42,245 bases of DNA from an uncultured Eubacterium sp. (GTDB lineage: Bacteria; Bacillota; Clostridia; Peptostreptococcales; Anaerovoracaceae). The notes under the pieces were generated by a model. It was not told the DNA's origin. It did not search any database and saw only the letters and a list, made by a program, of their open reading frames with translations. The position numbers were made by a program, and so were the translations under genes. Where the stretch lies: positions 1-42,245 of the forward strand of contig CAMNSS010000020.1 in assembly GCA_946555345.1 (NCBI GenBank). The letters are read 5' to 3'. Positions 35,238-42,245 of this stretch are shown piece after piece; positions within the stretch are counted from its first letter, which is position 1, and each line of letters starts with the position of its first letter.

Positions 35238-36212
35238 ATGAAAACAATAAAAATCGGATTGCTCGGTATGGGAAATATCGGAACCGGTACTTATAAAACG
35301 CTCGAAATGAACCGGACGGAAATCGAGTCCACGCTTGACCGGAAGGTTGAAATCGTTAAAATCCTGGAAAAAGATACGGAGCGGGACAGGGGCATCGCCG
35401 TGCCGAAGGAAAAATTCACGCAAGACCCGGATGAAATTTTCAACGATCCCGAGATCGACATCGTAATCGAACTTCTGGGCGGAATCGAACCTGCCACGTC
35501 GTTCATGCTGGCAGCCATGGAAAAAGGCAAGCACGTAGTAACCGCCAACAAAGCGGCGATTGCGGCAAACTACCACAAGCTGATGGATATCGCCAAGGCT
35601 AACCACATCGCATTTAAGTTTGAAGCGAGCGTAGGCGGCGGCATCCCGATTCTGGGGACGCTTTTAGGGCCGCTCCGCGCGAACAAATTCCACGAGGTGA
35701 TGGGAATCTTAAACGGCACGACCAACTACATCCTCCACATGATGACCAAGGAAGGCATGGACTACGACGTCGCCTTAAAGGACGCACAGGCGCAGGGCTT
35801 TGCAGAAGCAGACCCGACCGCCGATGTAGAGGGAATCGACGCGGCCAACAAGCTGACGATCCTCATGGCGCTCATGTTCGATAAATACGTCGCTCCCGAA
35901 GATATTCCGACCACGGGAATCACGGGCATTACCAAGGAAAAAATCGAGGAAGCGCATTCCAATAAATGCAAGATCAAGCTGATCGCCCACGCCTGGAAGG
36001 ACGATAACGATGAAATCAAGTACGAAGTCCGCCCGATGTACATCAGCGAAACCCACCCGCTCGCCAACATCAACAAGGAATTTAATGCGGTTTTCGTAAA
36101 GGGCAATGCGGTGGACGACGTGATGTTTTATGGAAAAGGCGCAGGCCCGCTTCCGACCGGGAGCGCTGTCCTCGGCGATGTGATCGATATCGCTAAAACC
36201 GTTCTAAGGTAA
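35238..36212 (+). CDS. hom: Homoserine dehydrogenase lacking the ACT domain
   Basis: Reduces aspartate semialdehyde to homoserine, the branch to threonine and methionine. From ATG 35238 (ACGGAGG six bases upstream) it has 324 residues. The NAD(P) domain starts IKIGLLGMGNIGTGTY; VVTANKAAIA, FEASVGGGIPI, GILNGTTNYIL and QGFAEADPTADVEGIDAANKL are the catalytic segments. The protein ends with GAGPLPTGSAVLGDV, where many homologues continue with a regulatory ACT domain of about 80-100 residues. It may therefore escape threonine feedback (inference). The SEC-C gene follows after 28 bp. Confidence 0.96.
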   Translation: MKTIKIGLLGMGNIGTGTYKTLEMNRTEIESTLDRKVEIVKILEKDTERDRGIAVPKEKFTQDPDEIFNDPEIDIVIELLGGIEPATSFMLAAMEKGKHVVTANKAAIAANYHKLMDIAKANHIAFKFEASVGGGIPILGTLLGPLRANKFHEVMGILNGTTNYILHMMTKEGMDYDVALKDAQAQGFAEADPTADVEGIDAANKLTILMALMFDKYVAPEDIPTTGITGITKEKIEEAHSNKCKIKLIAHAWKDDNDEIKYEVRPMYISETHPLANINKEFNAVFVKGNAVDDVMFYGKGAGPLPTGSAVLGDVIDIAKTVLR

Positions 36213-36240
36213 TCACGTTTGAAAGACAGGAGGAAGACAG

Positions 36241-36738
36241 ATGACATTATATGAAGAATGGAAAGACCTGATCGGCAATCAGACAGAGGAGACTTTCCAA
36301 GAATTTTGGGAAGAATACAGCGGAGCGGAAACGAAGCTTTACAGCGCGATTTTGGATGAGCCTGCGAAAAAAATCACGGGAACGCTGGGAGAGCTCGCCA
36401 AGGAACACGAAATACGCCCTGTCATTTACATGGGATTTCTGGACGGCATCAACGACAGCCTGAAAAAAGGCAACGATTTCGAGAATTTCGATGAAAGCTC
36501 GCAGGTTGAAATCGAGATCGAGCCGGAGACGCTGTTTTACAATATGCTGGCGGCGGATGCGGAATACCTCTACGGGCTGCCGCAGTGGGAAGGCATCTTA
36601 GGCATCGATAAAATGAAGGAAATCGTCAAAGCGTACAAGAAATCAAAGACAGTGGTAAAAGGCAAGAAAATCGGCAGGAACGAGCCATGCCCTTGCGGCA
36701 GCGGCAAAAAATACAAGCACTGCTGCGGGCGGAATTAG
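36241..36738 (+). CDS. SEC-C motif protein of unknown function
   Basis: Cytoplasmic protein of 165 residues. The first 140 are mainly helical and acidic with no recognised fold; the C terminus is a SEC-C zinc motif, [17 protein letters not shown], like the tail of SecA and many accessory proteins. The start has AGGAGG about 5 bp upstream. It shares a transcript with hom and ends before a good terminator. Function cannot be assigned. Confidence 0.88.
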   Translation: MTLYEEWKDLIGNQTEETFQEFWEEYSGAETKLYSAILDEPAKKITGTLGELAKEHEIRPVIYMGFLDGINDSLKKGNDFENFDESSQVEIEIEPETLFYNMLAADAEYLYGLPQWEGILGIDKMKEIVKAYKKSKTVVKGKKIGRNEPCPCGSGKKYKHCCGRN

Positions 36739-36849
36739 GCGCCGGGCTAGTGATCCGGATTAATATACCGGACCAATACGCCAAGACAGTGTACGAGCCT
36801 GTACGAATCTCGAAGGAAGCAAACAGGCAGTTGACTGGAATAGCCTTAC
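36739..36849. repeat. 13-bp and 10-bp degenerate repeats after the SEC-C gene
   Basis: CCGGATTAATA (36755-36765) and CCGGACCAATA (36768-36778) are 13 bp apart with two T/C differences; the SEC-C 3' end (GGGCGGAATTAGG) is a possible first unit. GTACGAGCCT and GTACGAATCT follow near 36791-36811. Confidence 0.45.
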
Positions 36850-36897
36850 AAACTCTGTATAAACGAGCATTTTTATCTCATTTATACAGAGTTTTTT
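36850..36897 (+). terminator. Intrinsic terminator of hom and SEC-C genes
   Basis: AAACTCTGTATAAA (36850-36863) pairs perfectly with TTTATACAGAGTTT (36881-36894), followed by TTTTTT in total. The 17-nt loop is long but the 14-bp stem and T tract are convincing. Confidence 0.85.
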
Positions 36898-37435
36898 GAT
36901 TGCAACCCCATTGGCCCAAGCCGTTTAAATGACAAACAGCCCCGCTTGGCGATTTCGCAAGGGAAACCAGCAAATAAATTTCAAATTTTCTCATTACACA
37001 GCAAACAAATACATGGACTGCCTGCTGATTTCCCGCACAACACCCATGAAGCCCCATGAACGCTGTATTTTCCAAGAAAAAATAGCAAAATATACAGAAT
37101 TTGAAGGTTTTGCACCATATGCTAGGCCCGTCCGCATATTGGGCTTGCCGCACATTGAACCTGACCGCATACCAGACTTGACTGTACATTAGACTTGCCG
37201 CCCCGCACCCTCCGGCAATTTTCGACAATTTCGATAATCTTAAAGGTATTGTAAGAAAATATCAAAAATTATGTGATACAATAGAGCCGTATGGGACTGG
37301 CAGAAAAAGAGCGCCGTGTTTTTTCCATGCGCTCTAGGGAAGAATAAAAAAGTGCGCAAGGCGGAAGCAAAGATTCCTTTGCACATATATCGCCCACTTT
37401 GCGGCGGCGCTTTGCAAAGCGCTTTCTTTGAAACA
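36898..37435. other. Non-coding spacer, left part
   Basis: No gene is supported; short frames here have no ribosome sites. At 37132-37197 a 16-17-bp unit is repeated about four times (CCGCATATTGGGCTTG, CCGCACATTGAACCTGA, CCGCATACCAGACTTGA, CTGTACATTAGACTTG). AGAGCGC...GCGCTCT (37308-37335) is a further inverted repeat. GATTTCGCAAGGGAAACC (36951) resembles the repeats near 34.8 kb. Confidence 0.55.
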
Positions 37436-37670
37436 TAAGAAATATCGAAATCGGTATTTCTTACGCTATAGCAAAATCGGCTTCGCCGTTCCTTTTTCAA
37501 CAGCAAACTTTGTTGATATTCCCTGAGTATTCACTGAATACTCAGGACAAGCCCCGGGTTTCACTGGATACTCAGGACAAGCCCCGAGTTTCACTGGATA
37601 CCCAGGACAAGCCCCGAATTTCACTGGATACCCGAGACAAGCAGGAAATATCGAAATCGGTATTTCCTGC
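37436..37670. repeat. Dispersed palindromic element, copy 2, split by a tandem array
   Basis: Two hairpins share the core ATATCGAAATCGGTAT: TAAGAAATA/TATTTCTTA (37436-37463) and GCAGGAAATA/TATTTCCTGC (37641-37670). Stem changes are compensated (A-T in one, G-C in the other). Between them lie CGGCTTCGCCG (37478-37488), CCTTTTTCA and four 30-bp units. The modules match those at 12820-12900. Confidence 0.65.
37531..37650. repeat. 30-bp tandem repeat, about four units
   Basis: Units of exactly 30 bp start at 37531, 37561, 37591 and 37621 with TCACTGGATAC and continue CTCAGGACAAGCCCCG with few differences; the last unit decays at its end. There are no spacers, so this is not CRISPR. The perfect palindrome GAGTATTCA-C-TGAATACTC covers the left edge (37525-37543). 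Confidence 0.85.
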
Positions 37671-37712
37671 ATAATAAGCAAAACAAAATAAAACGAAAGC
37701 GGAGTATTGGAT

Positions 37713-38426
37713 ATGACGGATTTAAAGAAACGGATTTTAATCGTAGACGATGAACAGGAAATATGCGATTTGCTGGAAGCATACCTTTCAAACGAAGGCT
37801 ATGAGGTGCATAAATTCTATGCCGCAAGCGGCGTTTTAGAATATCTGGAGAACAATAAAATCAATATGGCGATTCTGGACGTCATGCTGCCCGACATGGA
37901 TGGTTTCACGCTATGCCGAAAAATCAGGGAACGACATTTTTTCCCCATCATCATGCTCACGGCGAAAATCGAAAGCGCCGACAAAATCAACGGCATCACC
38001 ATGGGTGCGGACGATTACATCACCAAGCCTTTCCAGCCGCTTGAGCTTTTAGCCAGGGTAAAAGCTCAGTTCCGCCGAATCGAAATCTACAACCAGTCGA
38101 TTGGACAGGAAGCCCAAAACGAGCAAGAAGAGTATCACGTGCGGGGGCTTGATATCAATGCAGCAGAGCATATTTGCAGCCTTTACGGGAAAACCATTTC
38201 CCTGACTCCGACGGAATTTGAAATCGTTTTGTACCTGTGCCGCCACCTTGGGGAAGCCGTGTCCACAGAAGTCCTGTTCGAGCAGGTATGGGGCGAAAAA
38301 TACCTGGACAGCAACAATACCGTCATGACCCATATCGCACGGATTCGTGAAAAGTTCAACGAAAACGCGCGGAAGCCAAAATGGATCAAGACCGTCTGGG
38401 GAATCGGCTACAAAATCGAAGAATAG
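37713..38426 (+). CDS. OmpR/VanR-type response regulator
   Basis: DNA-binding response regulator, 237 residues from ATG 37713 (GCGGAG eight bases upstream; the TTG at 37707 is less likely). The receiver domain has the acidic pair in ILIVDDEQE, the phosphorylated Asp in MAILDVMLPDMDG, Thr in IIMLTAKI and Lys in YITKPFQP. The C-terminal winged helix shows LTPTEFEIVLYLCRH and NNTVMTHIARIREKF, then KTVWGIGYKIEE. It is closest in type to VanR. Its kinase gene begins 176 bp later, a longer gap than usual. The palindromic element immediately upstream may be regulatory. Confidence 0.95.
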   Translation: MTDLKKRILIVDDEQEICDLLEAYLSNEGYEVHKFYAASGVLEYLENNKINMAILDVMLPDMDGFTLCRKIRERHFFPIIMLTAKIESADKINGITMGADDYITKPFQPLELLARVKAQFRRIEIYNQSIGQEAQNEQEEYHVRGLDINAAEHICSLYGKTISLTPTEFEIVLYLCRHLGEAVSTEVLFEQVWGEKYLDSNNTVMTHIARIREKFNENARKPKWIKTVWGIGYKIEE

Positions 38427-38602
38427 AACTCCAGAAGCGTGCATGAACAGGAATGGCGCTAATGCAGGCCAGGACCTAGATGCCGCGAGATCCGCTCCAA
38501 GGGCGCAAGCAAAAATGCATTGATTGCAATGCACCGTACCTGCCTGAATGTCAATTTCGAGATTACGCACAAACAGAAACTACAGGAAAACAGGAGGAAA
38601 CC
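38427..38602. other. Spacer between response regulator and kinase
   Basis: A 176-bp gap where such pairs normally touch or overlap. It contains the hairpin TGCATTG-ATTG-CAATGCA (about 38515-38532). The kinase frame is open through part of it but without a ribosome site. Confidence 0.4.
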
Positions 38603-39976
38603 ATGCAGGAAACCATAAAACATAACGTGGCAAAACGGCTCGTCTTCCGCTTGCTGGGTCATATCGGCATATACGCCACCGTAATGCTTTTAATATCCGG
38701 AATCGGATATATCTGGGGACACAGCCAGATATGGTATTACGGTACGTTTGAATATGCATTTTTCTATGCAGTCCAGCAAAACTGGCTATCCCTGTTCCTG
38801 TTCTGCCTGATCGCTGGCTGCCTCGTCATCGCAGGCCTGCACATCGCTAAATTCGCAAAGATCCTGGAGGAAATTACCAAAGCAGTCAACGACATTTTCA
38901 ATCGCAAAACCACATATATCAAACTGCCTTTGCAGCTTCATGAGGTAGAAGCCCAGCTCAACCAAATCCTAAACGAAATGCAGCAGGACCGGCAAATTGC
39001 TAAGGAAGCTGAACAGCGGAAAAACGATATGATCGTATATCTCGCCCACGACCTGAAAACGCCGCTTACATCCGTCATCGGGTATCTGAACCTGCTCTGT
39101 GACGAAACAGAAGTCAGCGCTGAACTGCGCCAGAAATACCTCGGGACTGCATTAAAACAATCCGAACGCCTGGAAGAATTGATCAATGAATTTTTTGAAG
39201 TGACAAAATACAATTTTTCCAATACAGTGCTCACCATATCCCGTGTAAATCTATCGGTAATGCTCGCCCAGCTTATCTATGAATTTGAGCCGATGTTCCG
39301 CGCCAAAGGCGTCACCTGCCAGACCGATATCGCACAGGATCTGTACCTGCAATGCGACATCGAAAAAATGGAACGGGTATTCGATAATCTTTTAAAAAAT
39401 GTCTGCAACTATTGTTACGAAAACTCAACCGCTTTCCTAAGCCTTAAGAGAAACCCTGCCGGGAATGCACTGGTTTTCAGCGTGCAAAACGCAGGCAGGA
39501 CGATCCCGCAGGAAAAGCTTACGCATCTATTTGAGCAGTTTTTCAGAATCGATTCCTCCCGCAGCAGCAAGACTGGGGGAACAGGCCTGGGACTCGCTAT
39601 CGCTAAGGAAATCATCACCCTCCACCACGGAACAATCACCTGCGAGAGCGCAGATGAAACTATCACCTTTACCGTAACGCTACCCTGCGGCTCTGGCCGA
39701 AATGTCCTTGGAAATTCCGCGCTGGAAGGCACGGCGGCGGTAAATGCGAAACAGGGTGACACTGAAACGGGAAATCGCAAGCGAAGAAACGATGAATTGA
39801 AAAACACTGGGGCAAACGAAATAAAAAACGCTGGACGGGACAAAACAGCAGAAGACGCCGCAACAATTAACGAAAAACCTGAAAAGCAAGCTGACCGGCG
39901 GCCATACGGCTGGCAGTCCGTCTACAATGAATCCCCGCAATCCGCCGCCAAAAACAAAAATAAAATAAATTCGTAA
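38603..39976 (+). CDS. VanS-like sensor histidine kinase with a low-complexity C-terminal extension
   Basis: Membrane sensor kinase, 457 residues from ATG 38603 (AGGAGG six bases upstream). Two membrane helices (about 13-37 and 60-82) enclose a short external loop, followed by a HAMP-like coil. The dimerisation box VYLAHDLKTPLTSVIGYLNL carries His149 and is of the VanS type. The ATPase domain has DNLLKNVCNY (N box) and TGGTGLGLAIAKEI (G box). After the kinase core, residues about 363-457 form an unusual tail rich in Asn, Lys, Ala, Glu and Thr. No vanH, vanA/B or vanX genes are nearby, so glycopeptide resistance should not be assumed; the adjacent C39-like protease is a candidate target. Confidence 0.94.
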   Translation: MQETIKHNVAKRLVFRLLGHIGIYATVMLLISGIGYIWGHSQIWYYGTFEYAFFYAVQQNWLSLFLFCLIAGCLVIAGLHIAKFAKILEEITKAVNDIFNRKTTYIKLPLQLHEVEAQLNQILNEMQQDRQIAKEAEQRKNDMIVYLAHDLKTPLTSVIGYLNLLCDETEVSAELRQKYLGTALKQSERLEELINEFFEVTKYNFSNTVLTISRVNLSVMLAQLIYEFEPMFRAKGVTCQTDIAQDLYLQCDIEKMERVFDNLLKNVCNYCYENSTAFLSLKRNPAGNALVFSVQNAGRTIPQEKLTHLFEQFFRIDSSRSSKTGGTGLGLAIAKEIITLHHGTITCESADETITFTVTLPCGSGRNVLGNSALEGTAAVNAKQGDTETGNRKRRNDELKNTGANEIKNAGRDKTAEDAATINEKPEKQADRRPYGWQSVYNESPQSAAKNKNKINS

Positions 39977-40088
39977 GAAAACAACCATAAAAAATAAAAA
40001 AACCTTCCCGCCCTGCCTGATATACTTCCGGTATGGCAATACGAAACTATCATAGGGAACAATTGCAAAGATCGGAGCAGGAGGAGTT

Positions 40089-41051
40089 ATGCGCAGACAG
40101 ACTGATTGGGGAAAAAAAGGCAGACACAAAACAGCAAAAGGAAATTGGCAAGCAGGACAACAAATTGACTACCAAAACGATTGGCAAACCAAGCAACAAA
40201 CCAGCCATCTGTCAGAATACGCATACAAGCAATGGCTAAACCAGCGAATCGGATGCCAAAGCGATTGGCAGACCCAACAGCGAACTGGACATTTTGCAGA
40301 AGATGCATACAAGCAATGGTCAACGCAGCCGCTGCAGCAACAGCCAAGAATGCGAACCAATACACGGGCAGGAATAAAATCAAGGCGAAAAATGAAAAAG
40401 CGAAGCAACAAAACACTGCTTCGTACTATTTTAATCATTCTTCTTATAATCGGGGCAATCGGAAAATGCTGCGCAGGAATCTTCGCCCCTCCCAATGACA
40501 AAAACTACGACGAACAGATTAACATATCCAGCGAAGTCAACAAAGGGGAGATTCCCGCCTTCCTGCAAAACGACCCCCGTTGGGGCGACAAACCATACGG
40601 CAATAACACGATGGCAGAGAACGGATGCGGTCCGACCTGCCTGTCCATGGTATACTGTTCCCTCACAGGAAAAGACACATGGAATCCTTATAACCTGGCT
40701 CGCAAAATGGATGAAGAAGGGTATTACGTGAACGGTAGCGGGACTGCATGGCTTGCAATGACGGAACTAGCCAATGAAATCGGGCTGAAACCATACGAAG
40801 TACGCTTTGAAGAAAGCGCTATCACAAGCGAATTGGAAAAAGGAACGCCAATTATCTGTTCCATGAAGCCAGGGGATTTTACAACCAGCGGACACTTTAT
40901 CGTATTAACTGGCATCGATAGCCTCGGAAATGTAACGGTTCAAGATCCCAACAGCAAGGACAACAGCAGGAAGACCTGGCTGCTCAAAGATTTGATGCCG
41001 CAAATCAGCAATCTATGGGGATATGAAGAAACATCGGTATTCTCTTTTTAA
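40089..41051 (+). CDS. Membrane-anchored C39-like cysteine protease with tandem repeats in its N-terminal tail
   Basis: 320-residue protein; the start has AGGAGG about 6 bp upstream. Residues 1-108 are hydrophilic and basic, with a 28-residue tandem repeat (NDWQTKQQTSHLSEYAYKQW and SDWQTQQRTGHFAEDAYKQW, starting near 30 and 58) and a partial NWQAGQQ before it. One membrane helix follows (about 110-126), then an external C39_2-type domain: FLQNDPRWGDKPYG, the likely catalytic Cys180 in ENGCGPTCLSM, His269 in SGHFIVLTGI and Asp286 in VQDPNS. By the positive-inside rule the repeats face the cytoplasm. It lies 112 bp after the VanS-like gene. Substrate unknown; action on wall peptides or secreted peptides is conjecture. 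Confidence 0.86.
   Translation: MRRQTDWGKKGRHKTAKGNWQAGQQIDYQNDWQTKQQTSHLSEYAYKQWLNQRIGCQSDWQTQQRTGHFAEDAYKQWSTQPLQQQPRMRTNTRAGIKSRRKMKKRSNKTLLRTILIILLIIGAIGKCCAGIFAPPNDKNYDEQINISSEVNKGEIPAFLQNDPRWGDKPYGNNTMAENGCGPTCLSMVYCSLTGKDTWNPYNLARKMDEEGYYVNGSGTAWLAMTELANEIGLKPYEVRFEESAITSELEKGTPIICSMKPGDFTTSGHFIVLTGIDSLGNVTVQDPNSKDNSRKTWLLKDLMPQISNLWGYEETSVFSF
40178..40345 (+). repeat. 84-bp in-frame tandem duplication inside the C39-like gene
   Basis: CGATTGGCA at 40178 and 40262 begins two consecutive 84-bp units that both continue through GCATACAAGCAATGG. The length keeps the frame, yielding the 28-residue protein repeat. Confidence 0.85.
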
Positions 41052-41360
41052 CAGCATTCCGGTAAGCTGTTCATAAAACCGCATATACTTTCGCCATTGC
41101 AACATATGGTACATTACAGAGTCCCAACAAATCCCCAGCAAATTTCTCGGGGATATCTAACGGAAGCCCTGCATATAGCACAATAAAGCGGGCATAAATA
41201 CAGAATGGCGCCATTCGCTACGCTGTACCGCCACACTGCTATTTTCCTAAGCCAGCGCCGCCGGTTTCCGCAGGACTCCGCAGGATCACAGCTATGCAGC
41301 CGCCAGACTGTGAATCCCTGCCTGCGCCGCTGCCAGCCACACCCGCAAAGCGTCCCAGCG
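41052..41360. other. Spacer between C39-like gene and nth
   Basis: No gene or clear terminator between these convergent genes. GAATGGCGCCATTC at 41203-41216 is a perfect 14-bp palindrome. Short repeats such as TGCGGAGTCC and TGCGGAAACC (minus strand, near 41265-41285) are present. Confidence 0.5.
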
Positions 41361-41996
41361 TCATGAAACGCCTGCCTTTTTGCAAAGTTCTGCAATCGCG
41401 CACGACTCACACGCAGGATTGCGCGCGTTGCAACAGTTTCTGCCATGAAAAATCAAGCTGTGATGGGCTTCCGTCCATCTGTCTTCCGGCAAAACCTTCA
41501 TCAGCGCCAGCTCAGTCTTCAAAACATCCTTTTCCGACACAAGCCCGATCCTGTTCGATACCCTGAACACATGCGTATCCACGGCAATGCGTTGCTGTCC
41601 GAACCCGACCGAAAGCACCACATTGGCAGTCTTGCGGCCAACACCCGGAAGGCTCACAAGATCATCATACCGATCCGGCACTTGCCCGCCAAACCGTTCC
41701 TGTAGCTGCTGCGCCAGCGCAATGATATTCTTCGACTTGGTTTTATACATGCCGATCGTTTTAATGATATCAATAACATCCTGCTGCTGTGCTTCTGCCA
41801 GCTCTACAGGCGTTGGATATGCCGCAAATAGCGAGCCTGAAATTCTATTGACGCTCTTATCCGTCGTCTGGGCAGATAACACGACCGCAATCAGCAGTTC
41901 ATATGTATTCCGGTGGGTGAGCGCACATTCCGCTTCTGGATACGCCTCCCGCAGCTTGTCTAATATTTCTATCGTTTTTTTCTTTGAAAAAGCCAT
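41361..41996 (-). CDS. nth: Endonuclease III
   Basis: DNA glycosylase/AP lyase of base excision repair for oxidised pyrimidines. It has 211 residues, the standard length. The helix-hairpin-helix reads LPGVGRKTANVVL with the catalytic lysine, the catalytic aspartate lies in AVDTHVFRVSNR, and the C terminus has the 4Fe-4S cluster ligands C-x6-C-x2-C-x5-C (CNARNPACESCAIAELC). The start has GGAGG about 7 bp upstream. It is convergent with the C39-like gene. Confidence 0.97.
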   Translation of the reverse strand: MAFSKKKTIEILDKLREAYPEAECALTHRNTYELLIAVVLSAQTTDKSVNRISGSLFAAYPTPVELAEAQQQDVIDIIKTIGMYKTKSKNIIALAQQLQERFGGQVPDRYDDLVSLPGVGRKTANVVLSVGFGQQRIAVDTHVFRVSNRIGLVSEKDVLKTELALMKVLPEDRWTEAHHSLIFHGRNCCNARNPACESCAIAELCKKAGVS

Positions 41997-42245
41997 ATCA
42001 GTTCCTCCAATTAATGATCATCGCCCAAAACCATCCGCCTAGATTATACCACGCCGTTATCGGTTATGAAAGCGCCGTTAAAGCAGAACCATCTTTCAAA
42101 CTTTCAAATATAATCCGATTATGAATGTGGCTCTCTTGGTTTGTCCGCTTGCCTTCCCCATAAAATGATCCGGCCGCTGCTATTCCATTACCTTTTTCAA
42201 GCCGCTTCTGTCCCACAATTTCCAAGCCGCCCCTTTCCTCCTGTC
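41997..42245. other. Region upstream of nth
   Basis: No gene is supported to the window edge. GCGCCGTTA-like segments recur near 42053 and 42072. A promoter for nth is expected here, but no pair of boxes stands out. Confidence 0.35.

Noticed and set aside
36929-37192. Plus-strand ORF of 87 codons after the terminator
   Set aside because: No ribosome site, passes through degenerate repeats, composition not protein-like.
37531-37650. Possible CRISPR array from regular 30-bp units
   Set aside because: Units are directly adjacent with no unique spacers, and no cas genes are present.
37466-37681. Minus-strand ORF of 71 codons with a 10-residue repeat (CPGYPVKFGA type)
   Set aside because: It is simply the translation of the 30-bp DNA array; no ribosome site, and the ends fall in the palindromes.
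37713-39976. Vancomycin resistance regulators
   Set aside because: The proteins are VanR/VanS-like in type, but no resistance enzymes are present; naming them vanR and vanS would overstate the case.

Overview
The window reads as the chromosome of a spore-forming, anaerobic Bacillota, most likely class Clostridia. The evidence is CodY, the sporulation protein YunB, an hslVU-codY neighbourhood, sigma-54, strong AGGAGG ribosome sites, and a membrane pyrophosphatase with the residues of the K+-dependent, Na+-pumping kind. A family-level assignment is not possible from this stretch alone. Apart from one AT-rich restriction-gene remnant, the gene content is core chromosomal; no phage, IS element or CRISPR array was seen.

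Layout. 1-53: 5' part of a tRNA-Val (minus). 412-12428 (minus): a housekeeping block read yraN, comM, dprA, topA, hslV, hslU, then codY, yunB, hflX, yigZ; hslU and codY are separated by a strong terminator. 13178-15705 (minus): an MBL-fold hydrolase, a truncated HsdR_N/N6-methylase gene, and a Cof-type HAD phosphatase coupled to it by an ATGA overlap. 16210-21456 (plus): a K+ uptake operon, trkA, two different trkH genes and a two-CBS protein. 21422-33741 (minus): rnr, a small acidic lipoprotein, hppA, secG, eno, tpiA, pgk, gap and rpoN; transcription runs rpoN to rnr. 34197-34667: trmL (minus). 35238-36738 (plus): an ACT-less homoserine dehydrogenase and a SEC-C protein. 37713-41051 (plus): a VanR/VanS-like two-component system followed by a membrane-anchored C39-like protease with a repeat-bearing cytoplasmic tail. 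41361-41996: nth (minus).

How the parts relate. The Trk genes and the K+-dependent pyrophosphatase point to tight handling of K+ and Na+. CodY, which senses branched-chain amino acids and GTP, has a good CodY-box match in its own leader. The lower glycolytic genes gap-pgk-tpiA-eno follow rpoN directly, where many Firmicutes have cggR.

The most unusual signal is not a gene. Nearly every intergenic spacer carries its own degenerate tandem repeat, with a unit of about 13 to 150 bp that differs between loci. In several cases (hppA, cof, codY, rpoN, less clearly yunB and hslU) the unit is a decayed copy of the last 13 to 35 bp of the adjacent gene, including its stop codon, lying just downstream. 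In seven hand-aligned copy pairs about 25 of 29 mismatches are transitions, which argues for true duplication rather than chance resemblance. In parallel, at least four proteins (YigZ, the CBS protein, the VanS-like kinase and the C39-like protease) carry low-complexity or tandem-repeat segments at domain boundaries or ends. A second layer is a small dispersed palindrome family near 12.8 and 37.4-37.7 kb, with compensatory stem changes between copies.
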